Under the pieces are notes generated by a model that saw nothing but the letters and a program-made list of their open reading frames with translations, was not told where the DNA came from and did no database searches. A DNA stretch of 64,000 nt, taken from Methanocella arvoryzae MRE50 (lineage in GTDB: Archaea > Halobacteriota > Methanocellia > Methanocellales > Methanocellaceae). Position numbers and translations under genes: made by a program. Location: positions 1,116,001 to 1,180,000 of the forward strand of contig NC_009464.1 of the NCBI RefSeq assembly GCF_000063445.1, in the 5' to 3' direction. Shown one piece after another: positions 36,610-45,824 of the stretch; the first letter of the stretch is position 1, and every line of letters begins with the position of its first letter.

Positions 36610-37674
36610 CTAAGCAGAATACTCCTCGATGATTTCCCTGATCCTCGTCCGGGCGTTGCCATCACCGAAGACGTTTTTCGGGCTTGAGGCCGGGCGGAAG
36701 TCCCGGTACATTCCGACTATCCGGTCTTTGTCGCTGCCCACCAGCACGTTCCACCCGTCTGCGACGGTCTCCACCCACTCTGTGTTTTCCCGCAGGGTGA
36801 TGCAGGGGATGTTCAGGATGTAGGCTTCTTTCTGGACCCCTCCGGAATCGGTCAGGATCATGCGGGCGTTTTTCTCAAGCGTGATCATGTCGAGGTAGCC
36901 TACCGGCCGGATGATTTTCACGTGGTCGGCCAGCTGGTCCCAGAGGTTGAACTTTTTGAGGTACTTCTCCGTGCGGGGGTGCACGGGGAGGACTACGTCG
37001 CCGATCTCCGAGAACGCGTCCACGATGTTGCTGAGGTTCAGGTAGCTGTCGGTGTTTTCCGCCCTGTGAACCGTGGCGAGGCTGTAGCCTTTCTTGCTGA
37101 GGCCGTTATCGGCCAGCACGTCGGTCCGCTTTTCGGCGATCTCCGCCACCGCCTTCATCGCGTCAACGCTGACATCCCCCGTCAGGTGCACTCCTTCAGT
37201 GATACCTTCCGCCGCCAGGTGCCTTACTGCCGCCTGCGTAGGGCAGAACAGTAAGTCGGAGATGTGATCGGTGAGCACCCGGTTGATCTCCTCCGGCATC
37301 CGCCGGTCGAAGCTCCGGAGCCCTGCCTCGATGTGGGCCACGGGCACGTGCATCTTGGCGGCGCCCAGCGCACCTGCGAAAGTGCTGTTCGTATCGCCGT
37401 ATACCAGCACGATGTCCGGCTTTTCGTGAGCGATGATACCGTCGATCTTCTTGAGCATCTCCCCTGTCTGGTAGCCGTGGGAGCCGGAGCCGACGCCGAG
37501 GTGGTATTCGGGGGCAGGGATCTGGAGCTCGTCGAAGAAGATCTTGTCCAGCTCGTAATCGTAGTGCTGGCCGGTATGAACGATGACCTCTGTCATGCTC
37601 TTCTGCAGCTCTCTGGATACCGGGGCCATCTTGATAAAGTTCGGCCGGGCCCCGACTACTGTAAGGACCTTCAT
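36610..37674 (-). CDS. UDP-N-acetylglucosamine 2-epimerase family (WecB/WbpI-like)
   Basis: 354 residues, GT-B-like fold. It begins MKVLTVVGARPNFIKMAPVS and keeps HTGQHYDYEL, VYGDTNST, EAGLRSFDRRMPEEINR and LTDSGGVQKEA, the active-site segments of non-hydrolysing 2-epimerases. In this operon the likely substrate is UDP-GlcNAc3NAc-uronate (as for WbpI), giving the manno form, but UDP-GlcNAc is also possible. The ATG overlaps the stop of the DUF354 gene (ATGA) and follows GGTG by five bases. Confidence 0.88.
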   Translation of the reverse strand: MKVLTVVGARPNFIKMAPVSRELQKSMTEVIVHTGQHYDYELDKIFFDELQIPAPEYHLGVGSGSHGYQTGEMLKKIDGIIAHEKPDIVLVYGDTNSTFAGALGAAKMHVPVAHIEAGLRSFDRRMPEEINRVLTDHISDLLFCPTQAAVRHLAAEGITEGVHLTGDVSVDAMKAVAEIAEKRTDVLADNGLSKKGYSLATVHRAENTDSYLNLSNIVDAFSEIGDVVLPVHPRTEKYLKKFNLWDQLADHVKIIRPVGYLDMITLEKNARMILTDSGGVQKEAYILNIPCITLRENTEWVETVADGWNVLVGSDKDRIVGMYRDFRPASSPKNVFGDGNARTRIREIIEEYSA

Positions 37675-38753
37675 GCCGGCACCTTCTTTTCGACGGCCAG
37701 AGTAGCTTTTTTCAGGCTTGCGGGGTAGCGCTCGATGAAGTCGACCATAAACTGGGTCACGTCGATCTTGTCCGCGAGCAGCACGTCCAGCTTTCGCTTC
37801 CACTCCGCTTTCAGATCAGGCCGGCTGATCAGCTCCACAGCTTTATCGATGCCCTGGCCGGGGTTATCGTAGTTGAAGATGAGGCCGTACTTCTTCTCCA
37901 GCTCGAGGAAGTTGCCCATGTCGTGCTCGCCTACGAAGGTGTTGCACCTGATCGCCGGGGTGCCCAGCAGGGCTGCCTCAGTGGTCATCGTCTGCGAGTC
38001 GCCGATCAGCATCTGCGCATAATACAGGACGCTGTGAATGTTGACGGGCGAGATCTTGATCCGGTACTTTTCCAGCTCGGCCGGCAGGGGCAGCTCTGAG
38101 GTGATGAACACCCGGGCGTGCTTCTCCATCTCCCGTACAGCCCGGATCCTGGCCTCGTCGCTGAAGCCGCCTTTGCCGAAGTCATGGCCGGCTTTCCAGG
38201 CTACGAATCGCATGACCACGTACTTCTCCCCGGGTTTGAGGCCCATCTTTTTGAGAACCTCAGGATCGGGGGTGAAGTACTTCGGGTGCAGGTATGCCAG
38301 CTCAGTGTAACCGTTGTAGCGGACGTGCTTCCTGCCGAAGTCCTTCTTGAAGCAATCCGGGGTCACTATGGCATTAGTGAAGGGAACGTACAGCAGGTGT
38401 TCAATCGGAGACGGCTCGCTGTCGTCGAACGCCACGCATGGCTTGCCGAGGAGGAAGGAGACATGGGCATTGCGGATGGATCCGAAGCCGAAGAAGACGT
38501 CGGGTCTGAAGTCTTTGACTGCCTGCAGCAGCTTGAAGTCCAGGATGAGGATGTTCTTGACCTTGTCCAGTAACGAAATACCATATGTGCCTAGTTTCTT
38601 GTATTCCAGCCCGTACTCGTTCAGGAGCTGGTAGGAAATCTCCTTCTCGCTGGCGGTAATCATGACCTCGTGGCCCCTGTTCTTCATCTCCCGGATGAAA
38701 TGCCTGAAGTAGTGGACGTGGGCCGGGTGGTTGATGTCGACTGCGATCTTCAT
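37671..38753 (-). CDS. DUF354 protein, GT-B-like glycosyltransferase
   Basis: 360 residues, paralog of the 14798 protein: MKIAVDINHPAHVHYFRHFIREMKNRGHEV at the start and GDSQTMTTEAALLGTPAIR in the C-terminal half. A strong GGAGGTG stands seven bases before its ATG, which shares one base with the hisF-like stop (TAATG). In both operons it accompanies a deacetylase and FemAB genes. Confidence 0.82.
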   Translation of the reverse strand: MKIAVDINHPAHVHYFRHFIREMKNRGHEVMITASEKEISYQLLNEYGLEYKKLGTYGISLLDKVKNILILDFKLLQAVKDFRPDVFFGFGSIRNAHVSFLLGKPCVAFDDSEPSPIEHLLYVPFTNAIVTPDCFKKDFGRKHVRYNGYTELAYLHPKYFTPDPEVLKKMGLKPGEKYVVMRFVAWKAGHDFGKGGFSDEARIRAVREMEKHARVFITSELPLPAELEKYRIKISPVNIHSVLYYAQMLIGDSQTMTTEAALLGTPAIRCNTFVGEHDMGNFLELEKKYGLIFNYDNPGQGIDKAVELISRPDLKAEWKRKLDVLLADKIDVTQFMVDFIERYPASLKKATLAVEKKVPA

Positions 38754-39571
38754 TACATCGCACCTCCTGCGCTCGGACTGGGCTCCTGTCCCGCATCCAG
38801 TACGCTGCCCAGCTCAGCTCTCGCCGGGTAATTGATCAGCACAGCCCGGCGCTTGCCATGGAACACGAAGAAGCTCCCGGCCGCGACGGCCGAGGCGCCT
38901 GCCTTAACCGCAGGGGCGAAATCATCTATTTTACCGGCGCCTCCGCAGGCGATGACAGGCACTTTCACCGCCGAGGACACGGACTTGATCAACTCAAGGT
39001 CATAACCGTTCATCATGCCGTCGCGGTCGACGGAGTTGATGAAGATCTCCCCGGCGCCCATTTCTTCCATGCGCCTGGCGTGAGCTGCGGGGTCGAGACC
39101 ACAGGGCTTAGCGCCGCCATGGGTGTACACCTCGTATTTGCCGTCCGGCCGGCGCCTGGCGTCGATGGCCACGACGATACTCTGGCTGCCGAAGATGTCG
39201 GCTGCCCTGCGGACGAACGCCGGGTCTTCGACGGCCTGGGTGTTGATGATCACTTTTTCCACTCCTGTGCCAAGGATGTCCCGCACCTGCTCTACAGTCT
39301 TAATGCCGCCGCCATAAGCGAGGGGCATGAAGCACTCGTCCGAGATTTTGGCGATCAGGTCCACTCTCGGGCCGGTGGCTTTAGGCCCGAAGAGGCTCTT
39401 CTTGCGGGAGGCCATGATGTCGAGAAAGATGAGCTCGTCTACCTCTTTCTTGTTGTAGATGCGCACTGCGTTGATGGGGTCGCCGACGTATTTCGGGTCT
39501 TTGAACTGTACGGTCTTCACCAGGCCGTCGCCCTGGAGCAGCAGGCATGGGATTACTCTGATCTGTAGCAT
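38753..39571 (-). CDS. HisF-like subunit of a sugar amidotransferase (WbuZ/HisF2 type)
   Basis: 272-residue TIM barrel close to imidazole glycerol phosphate synthase HisF. The first catalytic Asp of true HisF (IPCLD) is replaced (VIPCLLLQGDGLVKT), while VVAIDARR keeps the second. Together with the adjacent HisH-like and WbpG-like genes this marks the set that turns a sugar N-acetyl group into an acetamidino group, the HisH/HisF pair supplying ammonia. No other histidine genes are in the window. The ATG at 39571 is preferred over one at 39580, which overlaps the upstream stop codon region. Confidence 0.85.
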   Translation of the reverse strand: MLQIRVIPCLLLQGDGLVKTVQFKDPKYVGDPINAVRIYNKKEVDELIFLDIMASRKKSLFGPKATGPRVDLIAKISDECFMPLAYGGGIKTVEQVRDILGTGVEKVIINTQAVEDPAFVRRAADIFGSQSIVVAIDARRRPDGKYEVYTHGGAKPCGLDPAAHARRMEEMGAGEIFINSVDRDGMMNGYDLELIKSVSSAVKVPVIACGGAGKIDDFAPAVKAGASAVAAGSFFVFHGKRRAVLINYPARAELGSVLDAGQEPSPSAGGAM

Positions 39572-39573
39572 AG

Positions 39574-40182
39574 TTACCATCTCACGAAGTTTTCAAGCAG
39601 CTGGGCGCCATACCTGTGGCTCCGCTCCGGATGGAACTGGACGCCGAGGATATTGTCGCGCTGCACCATCGATGTAAAGTCAATTCCGTAATTCGTGGTT
39701 GCCAGCCTGTCAGCCGGATCGTTGCAGCATACGTGGTACGAGTGGACGAAGTAGAACCGGGAGCCTGTTTCCAGGCCATTCATCGCCTGCCAGTCCCGGT
39801 CTACGGTGATCGAGTTCCAGCCCATGTGGGGCACGCGAAGGCCGCTGCCGTTGAGGCGGAACCTGACGGTCCGGGCGTCGATCCAGCCGAGGCCGGCTAC
39901 GTTGCCCTCCTCGCTGTGCTTCGTGAAGAGCTGCATGCCGAGGCAGATGCCCATGATGGGAGTCTTCTCCCGCAGCACTTTCTTCTCCAGCACAGGGATC
40001 AGGCCCCGCTGGCGGAGGTTCTGCATGGCGGCGTCAAAAGCCCCCACGCCAGGCAGCACCAGCTTATCCGCCCGCTCGATCTCCGCGGGATCGGAGGAGA
40101 TTTTCGCCTCCACCTCCATGCGCTCAAACTTGTTGAGTATGGAGCGGAGGTTGCCCATCCCGTAGTCCACGATGACGATCAT
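39574..40182 (-). CDS. HisH-like glutamine amidotransferase subunit (HisH2 type)
   Basis: 202 residues, class I glutaminase. The catalytic cysteine lies in GICLGMQLF and the His/Glu pair in GVQFHPERS near the end; the N-terminus IVDYGMGNLRSI is typical. It releases ammonia from glutamine for the HisF-like/WbpG-like partners encoded on either side. It starts five bases after the WbpG-like stop codon. Confidence 0.87.
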   Translation of the reverse strand: MIVIVDYGMGNLRSILNKFERMEVEAKISSDPAEIERADKLVLPGVGAFDAAMQNLRQRGLIPVLEKKVLREKTPIMGICLGMQLFTKHSEEGNVAGLGWIDARTVRFRLNGSGLRVPHMGWNSITVDRDWQAMNGLETGSRFYFVHSYHVCCNDPADRLATTNYGIDFTSMVQRDNILGVQFHPERSHRYGAQLLENFVRW

Positions 40183-40186
40183 AGCC

Positions 40187-41320
40187 TTACCCCAGGTACT
40201 TCTGGTAAAAGATCATGGGCAGCAGGTCAAGGTTACAGGCGACCTTGATCGGCATACGCAAAGCTTTGATCAAGGGGTAGTACGTGGCGTAGTCATGGAA
40301 GGTCTTCGGAGGGGTGGACATGATCTCCTCGAACTGTGCCTGGGTCAGGCCGAGCTTGGAGATCGTGTACTTGACGACTTCTTTGTCGTACGGGTAAGGT
40401 TTCTCGAGGTCCTTCAGCGCCGCTTCCCGGTCCATCTGGCCCGAGCGGATGAGGGCAGAGTACTCCACCTTCCTCTTGTCGATCTTGAACTTCTGCGGGA
40501 GGAGGTAAGACTGGAAGAAGTGGGTGTACACGTTCTCATGGTGGTGGCCGCCGTAGTACTGCCAGCCGAGTTCCCGGCTCATGATCTCTCCGGCCTTCTT
40601 CTGGTCGTACTCGATGTACCGGAGGAGGTTGACGAAGGTGATGCGCTTCACCAGGGTGTAGTAGATCAGGTCGGACATGGACATGACCGGGAAGCTCCTG
40701 ATTCTCATGCGGCCGAACTGCTTGTGGACGCTGTGGACGTACCTGCCGTCCATGTATGTCCAGCCCAGCGGCACAATACCCTCGGTCCTGAAAGAGTGGC
40801 CGTTCAGGATGTACCGGGTGCCCGCGTTGGCGGCTTCCCTGTACAGCACGGACAGAATGGCGTAATCGGTGGGGATCTCCGCGTCGGATACGGAAGCTTT
40901 CAGGAAGGACTTCTGCAGGTCCTTGAACTCTTCCCAGTCGGCGACGACGGTATGCAGGTCGACGTTCAGCCTGGTCGTAGCCCGCTTGATGTTGCTGACA
41001 GCAATATCGGAATTCCACCCGTTGTCAAAGTGGACTGCCAGCGGCCTGAGGCCTAGCTTTATGGCGTTGTACAGAACGTAAGTGCTGTCCCTGCCACCGC
41101 TCACTCCCACCACGCAATCGTACTCTTTCTTCCGGCCCTCGTGCTTGATTTTGGCGATGAGCTTCTCGAACCGGCGCTTGTTCTCATCGTTCAGCTGGTG
41201 AGCTTTCTCGAGCTCCTCGTGCATCCTGCAAAAATTACAAACCCCTTCCGCATCGAACTTGATACCAGGTATCGTCGTATCCGAGACACACCTGCTACAT
41301 ACGCTCTGTTGCTTAGCCAT
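40187..41320 (-). CDS. N-acetyl sugar amidotransferase (WbpG/PseA family)
   Basis: 377 residues. An N-terminal zinc site (CSRCVSDTT and CNFC) is followed by a PP-loop ATP-pyrophosphatase motif VGVSGGRDSTY near residue 75. These enzymes activate the N-acetyl oxygen of a UDP-sugar, and ammonia from HisH/HisF completes the acetamidino group. The ATG at 41320 has GGAG eight bases upstream; in-frame starts at 41329 and 41326 lie too close to it. Confidence 0.88.
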   Translation of the reverse strand: MAKQQSVCSRCVSDTTIPGIKFDAEGVCNFCRMHEELEKAHQLNDENKRRFEKLIAKIKHEGRKKEYDCVVGVSGGRDSTYVLYNAIKLGLRPLAVHFDNGWNSDIAVSNIKRATTRLNVDLHTVVADWEEFKDLQKSFLKASVSDAEIPTDYAILSVLYREAANAGTRYILNGHSFRTEGIVPLGWTYMDGRYVHSVHKQFGRMRIRSFPVMSMSDLIYYTLVKRITFVNLLRYIEYDQKKAGEIMSRELGWQYYGGHHHENVYTHFFQSYLLPQKFKIDKRKVEYSALIRSGQMDREAALKDLEKPYPYDKEVVKYTISKLGLTQAQFEEIMSTPPKTFHDYATYYPLIKALRMPIKVACNLDLLPMIFYQKYLG

Positions 41321-41379
41321 ATCCATCACTCCATAGTCGAAATAATAGTGTGAAGACTCCGCCCGGAGCCCTCACCTTT

Positions 41380-42924
41380 TTAATTGTTAATTGACTTCAC
41401 CGACTCCCGGTCGATCTGCGCGTCCATGGCCATTGCAGCCAGCAGACTTTGCAGCCCGGCCAGAGCCAGGATTGTGGCGAACAGCCCCACGGGCGCGAAG
41501 GCCGGGGGATTCAGCCACGGGAGCGCGAGCGACAGGAGTCCCGTCAGGATTCCTGCCGGCAGCAGCGCCATTCCCGCCAGATAAAAAAGAACCAGCGGGT
41601 GGAAATCGAGCACAGTATATTTAACGCGCAGCCTCCAGAGGAAGCCGCGGAACAGCATGGGAGCTACCTTGAAGATGAACCGCCCGTACCGTATCTTGGA
41701 TTTCTCCCTGCCGTACCGGGCAGGGATGGGCACGTCTATCGTTCTGAAGCCGGCCGCGTTTAGCTTGACGAGCAGGTCATTACAGTACCCGTAGTACGTG
41801 TAGATCGAGTCGAGGTCCAGCGTCTCCAGCGCCTCGCGTGAGATGACTGTGTAGCCGTTCTGCGGGTCGCTGATGTGCCAGTAGCCGCTGGCGATCTTGT
41901 TCAGCATCGTGAGCATCGAGTTGCCCAGGAACCTCCAGCTGCTCATGCCTTTTCTCATCTGCCGGCCGAGCAGCCTGTTGCCCTTGGCATAGTCGGCTTT
42001 GCCTTCCATGACAGGCAAAAGCAGCCTTGGCAGTTCCTCCGGGTCCATCTGGTTGTCCCCGGCCATGACCGCCACGTAGTCCATGCGGTCCTGCAGGGCA
42101 AGCTTGTAGCCGTCGATGATCGTGGCTCCGACGCCCTTGTTTACCTCGTGTCTCAGGCCCACCACCCGGGGATCTTCATCCGCGAGCTTCCGGAGGACCT
42201 CCGGAGTCCTGTCAGTGCTGCAGTCATCGATCACGTAGATGCGGCTGACGTACGAGGGCATTCCTCTGACAGTTTCCCCGAGCAAGACCTCTTCGTTATA
42301 CGCCGGCACGACGACGCCGATCCTGGCCATGCCCAGATACGAATAGTCCGGAGCCGGGTCGACGTTACGGACCTTGATGCCGCAGCGCCTGGCATGATCC
42401 TGTATCTGCTGCGACAGGTCGGTTCCCGGCCGGATGCCGATCCCTTCCAGGGCCCGGTGCGACGCAGCGATAAACTGGGACTCAGGCATCGTCCGCTTAT
42501 GATTGTTCAGCAGCCTCGCTGCATCTCTGGAGCCAGACGACTGAAGCGGTGCTCCGGCGACCACGTCGCTGCCACCCGACGCCTGCCTTAACAGGGCAGG
42601 TATCCGGAACGGATCGTGAGACCCGTCACCATACATAGCAACGACTGTGCCCGCCTCAGCCAGCACAGAGCCGAGAATACTGGCACCATCAGGATCTGCG
42701 GGCACGACCCGGGCGCCCAGGGAGCCTGCCAGTTGCTCCAGCCTGGCATCGTGCCGTTCCGGCACCACGATCACTGAGTCGGCACAGCCTCTGGCTACCG
42801 CCACAATTGTGCCGAGAACGAGCGGGTTCAGCCTGCCGTGGATCAGTACCACGCTACCCGACAGGACGCCAGGAGAAGGAACAGCGCTTAGCGCAGTGGT
42901 CCGCTCGTGAAACAGCGTGCTCAT
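41380..42924 (-). CDS. Two-domain family 2 glycosyltransferase, N-terminal half degenerate
   Basis: 514 residues. Residues about 1-200 look like a worn GT2 domain: VVAMYGDGSHDPFRIPALL still mirrors the DxD region, but the nucleotide-binding opening is lost. Residues about 205-430 form an intact domain (VVVPAYNEEVLLGETV, VIDDCSTDRT, VMAGDNQMDPEELP, DPQNGYTVIS). Two or three hydrophobic helices follow to the end. The intact half resembles polyprenyl-phosphate sugar transferases. The ATG at 42924 follows GGTGA by four bases; the longer in-frame form overlaps the upstream gene. Confidence 0.83.
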   Translation of the reverse strand: MSTLFHERTTALSAVPSPGVLSGSVVLIHGRLNPLVLGTIVAVARGCADSVIVVPERHDARLEQLAGSLGARVVPADPDGASILGSVLAEAGTVVAMYGDGSHDPFRIPALLRQASGGSDVVAGAPLQSSGSRDAARLLNNHKRTMPESQFIAASHRALEGIGIRPGTDLSQQIQDHARRCGIKVRNVDPAPDYSYLGMARIGVVVPAYNEEVLLGETVRGMPSYVSRIYVIDDCSTDRTPEVLRKLADEDPRVVGLRHEVNKGVGATIIDGYKLALQDRMDYVAVMAGDNQMDPEELPRLLLPVMEGKADYAKGNRLLGRQMRKGMSSWRFLGNSMLTMLNKIASGYWHISDPQNGYTVISREALETLDLDSIYTYYGYCNDLLVKLNAAGFRTIDVPIPARYGREKSKIRYGRFIFKVAPMLFRGFLWRLRVKYTVLDFHPLVLFYLAGMALLPAGILTGLLSLALPWLNPPAFAPVGLFATILALAGLQSLLAAMAMDAQIDRESVKSINN

Positions 42925-42937
42925 ATTTTCACCATAG

Positions 42938-43921
42938 TTATACGGTTGCCTTCGAAGGCTGGTCTGCTCTCGGGATAGCATACCGGGCCGAGTGGATCTT
43001 CACCATCGAGCGGCTCTTGTATGAGTCGATCGCGGCGATGGCCACGTCCAGGGCATGTATGCCATCCGGGCCGGTGGTCACAGGCTCTTTGTGGTGCTTG
43101 CACGCGTCCAGGAAGCTTTCCAGCTCCAGTGCAAGCGGTTCCCTCTTCTCGATCTTGGCATCCCTCACCCACTCTTTGTCGTGGATGGTGACCCGCTGCT
43201 CTATGTAGTCCCCGTAGGCGACGCCTTCCGTGCCTATGACCGTGAACTTGCGGGTCTTGTGGGGCGTCAGCCAGTTGACTTCCACGACCCCCGCCCGGTC
43301 GCCTTCGTACCTCAGGAACATAGAAGCGTGATCCTCGAGGGAGTGAACTTCCTTGCCCGCGATGGCGTAGACGTCGGTGACCCGGCTGTTGTAGAGGTAG
43401 GAGATGATGTCGATGTCGTGGACGCCGATGTCGAGGATCACGCCGACGTCCCTGATCCTCGGGTTGTAGGGGCCTACCCTGCTGGTGGAGATGGAGACGA
43501 CCTTGCCCAGCTTGCCGCTGTCGATGATCTGCTTCATCTTCACCACGGCAGGGTTGAAGCGCTCGATGTGGCCGACCATGAGGGTCAGGCCCTCGGCGTC
43601 CGCTGCATCAGTGATAGCCTGAGCATTCTCGATCGTGTCCGCGATAGGCTTCTCGACCAGAATGTTGGTACCTGCGTGAATCGCATCTATGGCCACCTTC
43701 CTGTGCAGGGTGGTCGGCACCACGATGCTCACCGCGTCGAGGTTCTGCTTCAGGAGCTCGTTATAGTCAGTGAAACCCATGGTGTTATACTGCTTCGAGA
43801 GGGACTGAATGCGCTGCTGATCCACGTCAGCGATGCCGACAAGCTCCACGTCGTTCATCTGGCTATAGGTGCGGATGTGGTTCTGGCCCATTGCGCCAGC
43901 TCCGATGACGCCGACTCGCAT
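42938..43921 (-). CDS. Gfo/Idh/MocA oxidoreductase (WbpB-like)
   Basis: 327 residues. Rossmann opening VGVIGAGAMGQNHIRTY and the family motif LVEKPIAD near residue 95; a C-terminal alpha/beta domain follows. In the Wbp scheme this enzyme oxidises C3 of UDP-GlcNAc-uronate to the 3-keto sugar, the substrate of the aminotransferase encoded two bases upstream. The gene order acetyltransferase, aminotransferase, oxidoreductase supports this reading. Confidence 0.87.
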   Translation of the reverse strand: MRVGVIGAGAMGQNHIRTYSQMNDVELVGIADVDQQRIQSLSKQYNTMGFTDYNELLKQNLDAVSIVVPTTLHRKVAIDAIHAGTNILVEKPIADTIENAQAITDAADAEGLTLMVGHIERFNPAVVKMKQIIDSGKLGKVVSISTSRVGPYNPRIRDVGVILDIGVHDIDIISYLYNSRVTDVYAIAGKEVHSLEDHASMFLRYEGDRAGVVEVNWLTPHKTRKFTVIGTEGVAYGDYIEQRVTIHDKEWVRDAKIEKREPLALELESFLDACKHHKEPVTTGPDGIHALDVAIAAIDSYKSRSMVKIHSARYAIPRADQPSKATV

Positions 43922-43922
43922 C

Positions 43923-45008
43923 TCAGAGCCTCCGGATAGTGGCGGCGATAAAGTCGATCTCTTCGGGAGTCACGGACGGGTGCACCGGCAGAGAAATGAC
44001 CTGGCCGGAAAGCATCTCCGATACCGGGAAGGAGTCGGTGTAGCCCATCTCCTGGTACAGCTGCTGCCGGTGGACAGGCACAGGATAATAGACTGCGGAG
44101 CCGATGCCGGCGTCGCCGAGCCTCCTGACGACCTCGTCCCTTGACAGGTGGAAGTCTGGCGTAATCCGCAGGGTGTACTGGTGGAAGACGTGCCTGTGAC
44201 CGGGCCGAACTACGGGCGTGACGATGCCTTTGATGCCCTGCAACTGCTGGCTCAGCCGGCTCGCGTTGGCGATCCTCTTCTCGTTGTACTCCTCGATCTT
44301 CCTGAGCTGGGCCAGCCCGATGGCTGCGCTGATGTCAGTCATGCGTAGGTTGAAGCCCAGCATCTCGTGATAGTACCGGACCCGGGAGCCGTGGGACCGG
44401 ATCATGCGTGCCCTGGCGTCGAACTCTCTGTCGTCAGAGGTGATCATGCCGCCTTCGCTGGTGGTCATGTTCTTGGTCGGGTAGAAGCTGAAGCAGCCGA
44501 CATCGAACGAGCCGCATTTCCGGCCGTTCACTGAAGCCCCGTGAGCCTGGCAGGCATCTTCTATGACTGCAAGCCCATGGTCTCTGGCGAGGTCCATGAT
44601 GGTCTCCATGGCCGCCGCCTGCCCGTAAAGGTCCACCGGAATGATGGCTCTGGTACGTTTCGTGATCTTCTCCTTGATCTTCTCCGGGTCGATGTTGAAG
44701 GTCTCGGGGTCCACGTCTGCGAACACAGGCTTTGCTCCTGCGAAGAGCACCGAGTTGGCGGTGGCAATGAACGTGAACGGCGGTACGATAACCTCGTCAT
44801 CCTTGCCGATACCCTTCGCCAGCAGTGCCACGTGTAAGGCGGCTGTGCCTGAGTTTACTGCAATGGCGTGCCTTACGCCGGTATACGAGGCGAAGGCCTC
44901 CTCGAACTCCTTGACCCTGGGACCTTCGGCGAGAGTGCCCGACTGGAGGACACTCACGACTCCGTTGATCTCTTCCTGGCCTATCAATGGTTTTGCAATA
45001 GGAATCAT
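43923..45008 (-). CDS. DegT/DnrJ/EryC1 sugar aminotransferase (WbpE-like)
   Basis: 361 residues, PLP enzyme. It opens IPIAKPLIGQEEINGVVSVL and carries VNSGTAALHVAL, EDACQAHGA and the PLP lysine in FSFYPTKNMTTSEGG near residue 185. It would transaminate the C3 keto group made by the next gene. The ATG lies four bases after the acetyltransferase stop codon. Confidence 0.9.
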   Translation of the reverse strand: MIPIAKPLIGQEEINGVVSVLQSGTLAEGPRVKEFEEAFASYTGVRHAIAVNSGTAALHVALLAKGIGKDDEVIVPPFTFIATANSVLFAGAKPVFADVDPETFNIDPEKIKEKITKRTRAIIPVDLYGQAAAMETIMDLARDHGLAVIEDACQAHGASVNGRKCGSFDVGCFSFYPTKNMTTSEGGMITSDDREFDARARMIRSHGSRVRYYHEMLGFNLRMTDISAAIGLAQLRKIEEYNEKRIANASRLSQQLQGIKGIVTPVVRPGHRHVFHQYTLRITPDFHLSRDEVVRRLGDAGIGSAVYYPVPVHRQQLYQEMGYTDSFPVSEMLSGQVISLPVHPSVTPEEIDFIAATIRRL

Positions 45009-45012
45009 AGCA

Positions 45013-45678
45013 TCAAATCCTGTTTAAGCTCCTGAGCGCTTCTGGCAGTTCGACGATCTTCGCCGGCGCCCCGATGGCAAGCTTCCATGCCGGCACGTCT
45101 TTGGTGACCAGCGCGCCTGCCGCAACCATTGCTCCCTCCCCGATCTCAACTCCGGGCAGGATGGTGGCGTTAGCTCCGACGGATGCCCCTTTGCGCAAGA
45201 CGGGGCCCTTCAGATCGTAGGGTATCCTGATCGGGTACTTGTCGTTAGTCAGGACTGAGCACGGCCCGAGGAACACGTTGTCCTCGATGGTCGTGTTTGT
45301 CGGGATGTACACGTTGCTCTGGATGCTGACGCGGTTCCCTATCCTGCAGTTGCCGTCGATGACGACGTTGGTACCGACGAGCACCCGGTCTCCGATCAGA
45401 GTATTTTCCCTGATCAGGGCGTTGTGCCCGGTTCGCAGGGCATTCCCGATCACTACGTCACAGTAGAGGGTAGATCCTGGCCGGATCACCGCATCGTCGC
45501 CGAGGCGGACCCCGACGTAGGAATAAGTCTCCGGCGTAGCCCCGGCCGCTGCGATCTCGTCCAGAATGCGGCCGCTGGGATAGCCCAGAGTGACGTTCTC
45601 GAGAATGGTGCAGTTCCTGCCGATCGTGTTGATGCCGTACAGCCTGCACGACTCGTGTATACGGCTTTTTGCTATCAC
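45013..45678 (-). CDS. Left-handed beta-helix N-acetyltransferase (WbpD-like)
   Basis: 221 residues built of hexapeptide turns ([55 protein letters not shown]). The end [33 protein letters not shown] is typical of acetyl-CoA-dependent sugar acetyltransferases. It would acetylate the C3 amine. GTG start; the ribosome binding site is weak (GAG). First gene of the 12-to-13-gene operon. Confidence 0.87.
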   Translation of the reverse strand: MIAKSRIHESCRLYGINTIGRNCTILENVTLGYPSGRILDEIAAAGATPETYSYVGVRLGDDAVIRPGSTLYCDVVIGNALRTGHNALIRENTLIGDRVLVGTNVVIDGNCRIGNRVSIQSNVYIPTNTTIEDNVFLGPCSVLTNDKYPIRIPYDLKGPVLRKGASVGANATILPGVEIGEGAMVAAGALVTKDVPAWKLAIGAPAKIVELPEALRSLNRI

Positions 45679-45721
45679 TTGTGTCTCGATGCTTTCAACC
45701 CCATCGTGTTAAATAATGCCA

Positions 45722-45764
45722 CAATTATATTTACTGTTTAATACTTAAACATTTCTATAAAAAT
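45722..45764 (-). promoter_or_regulatory. Promoter region of the glycan operon
   Basis: AT-rich stretch on the minus strand with TTTTTATAG and AAATATAAT, 45-85 bases before the first start codon. The exact TATA box cannot be chosen by eye. Confidence 0.45.
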
Positions 45765-45824
45765 ACCTGTATGCATTATGGGCTGTCAGGCAAATGCAGA
45801 CCCAGGGAGAATAATTCGGCATAC

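Noticed and set aside
38753-40182. True histidine biosynthesis hisF and hisH
   Set aside because: They are next to a WbpG-type amidotransferase, no other his genes are present, and the first catalytic Asp of HisF is replaced.
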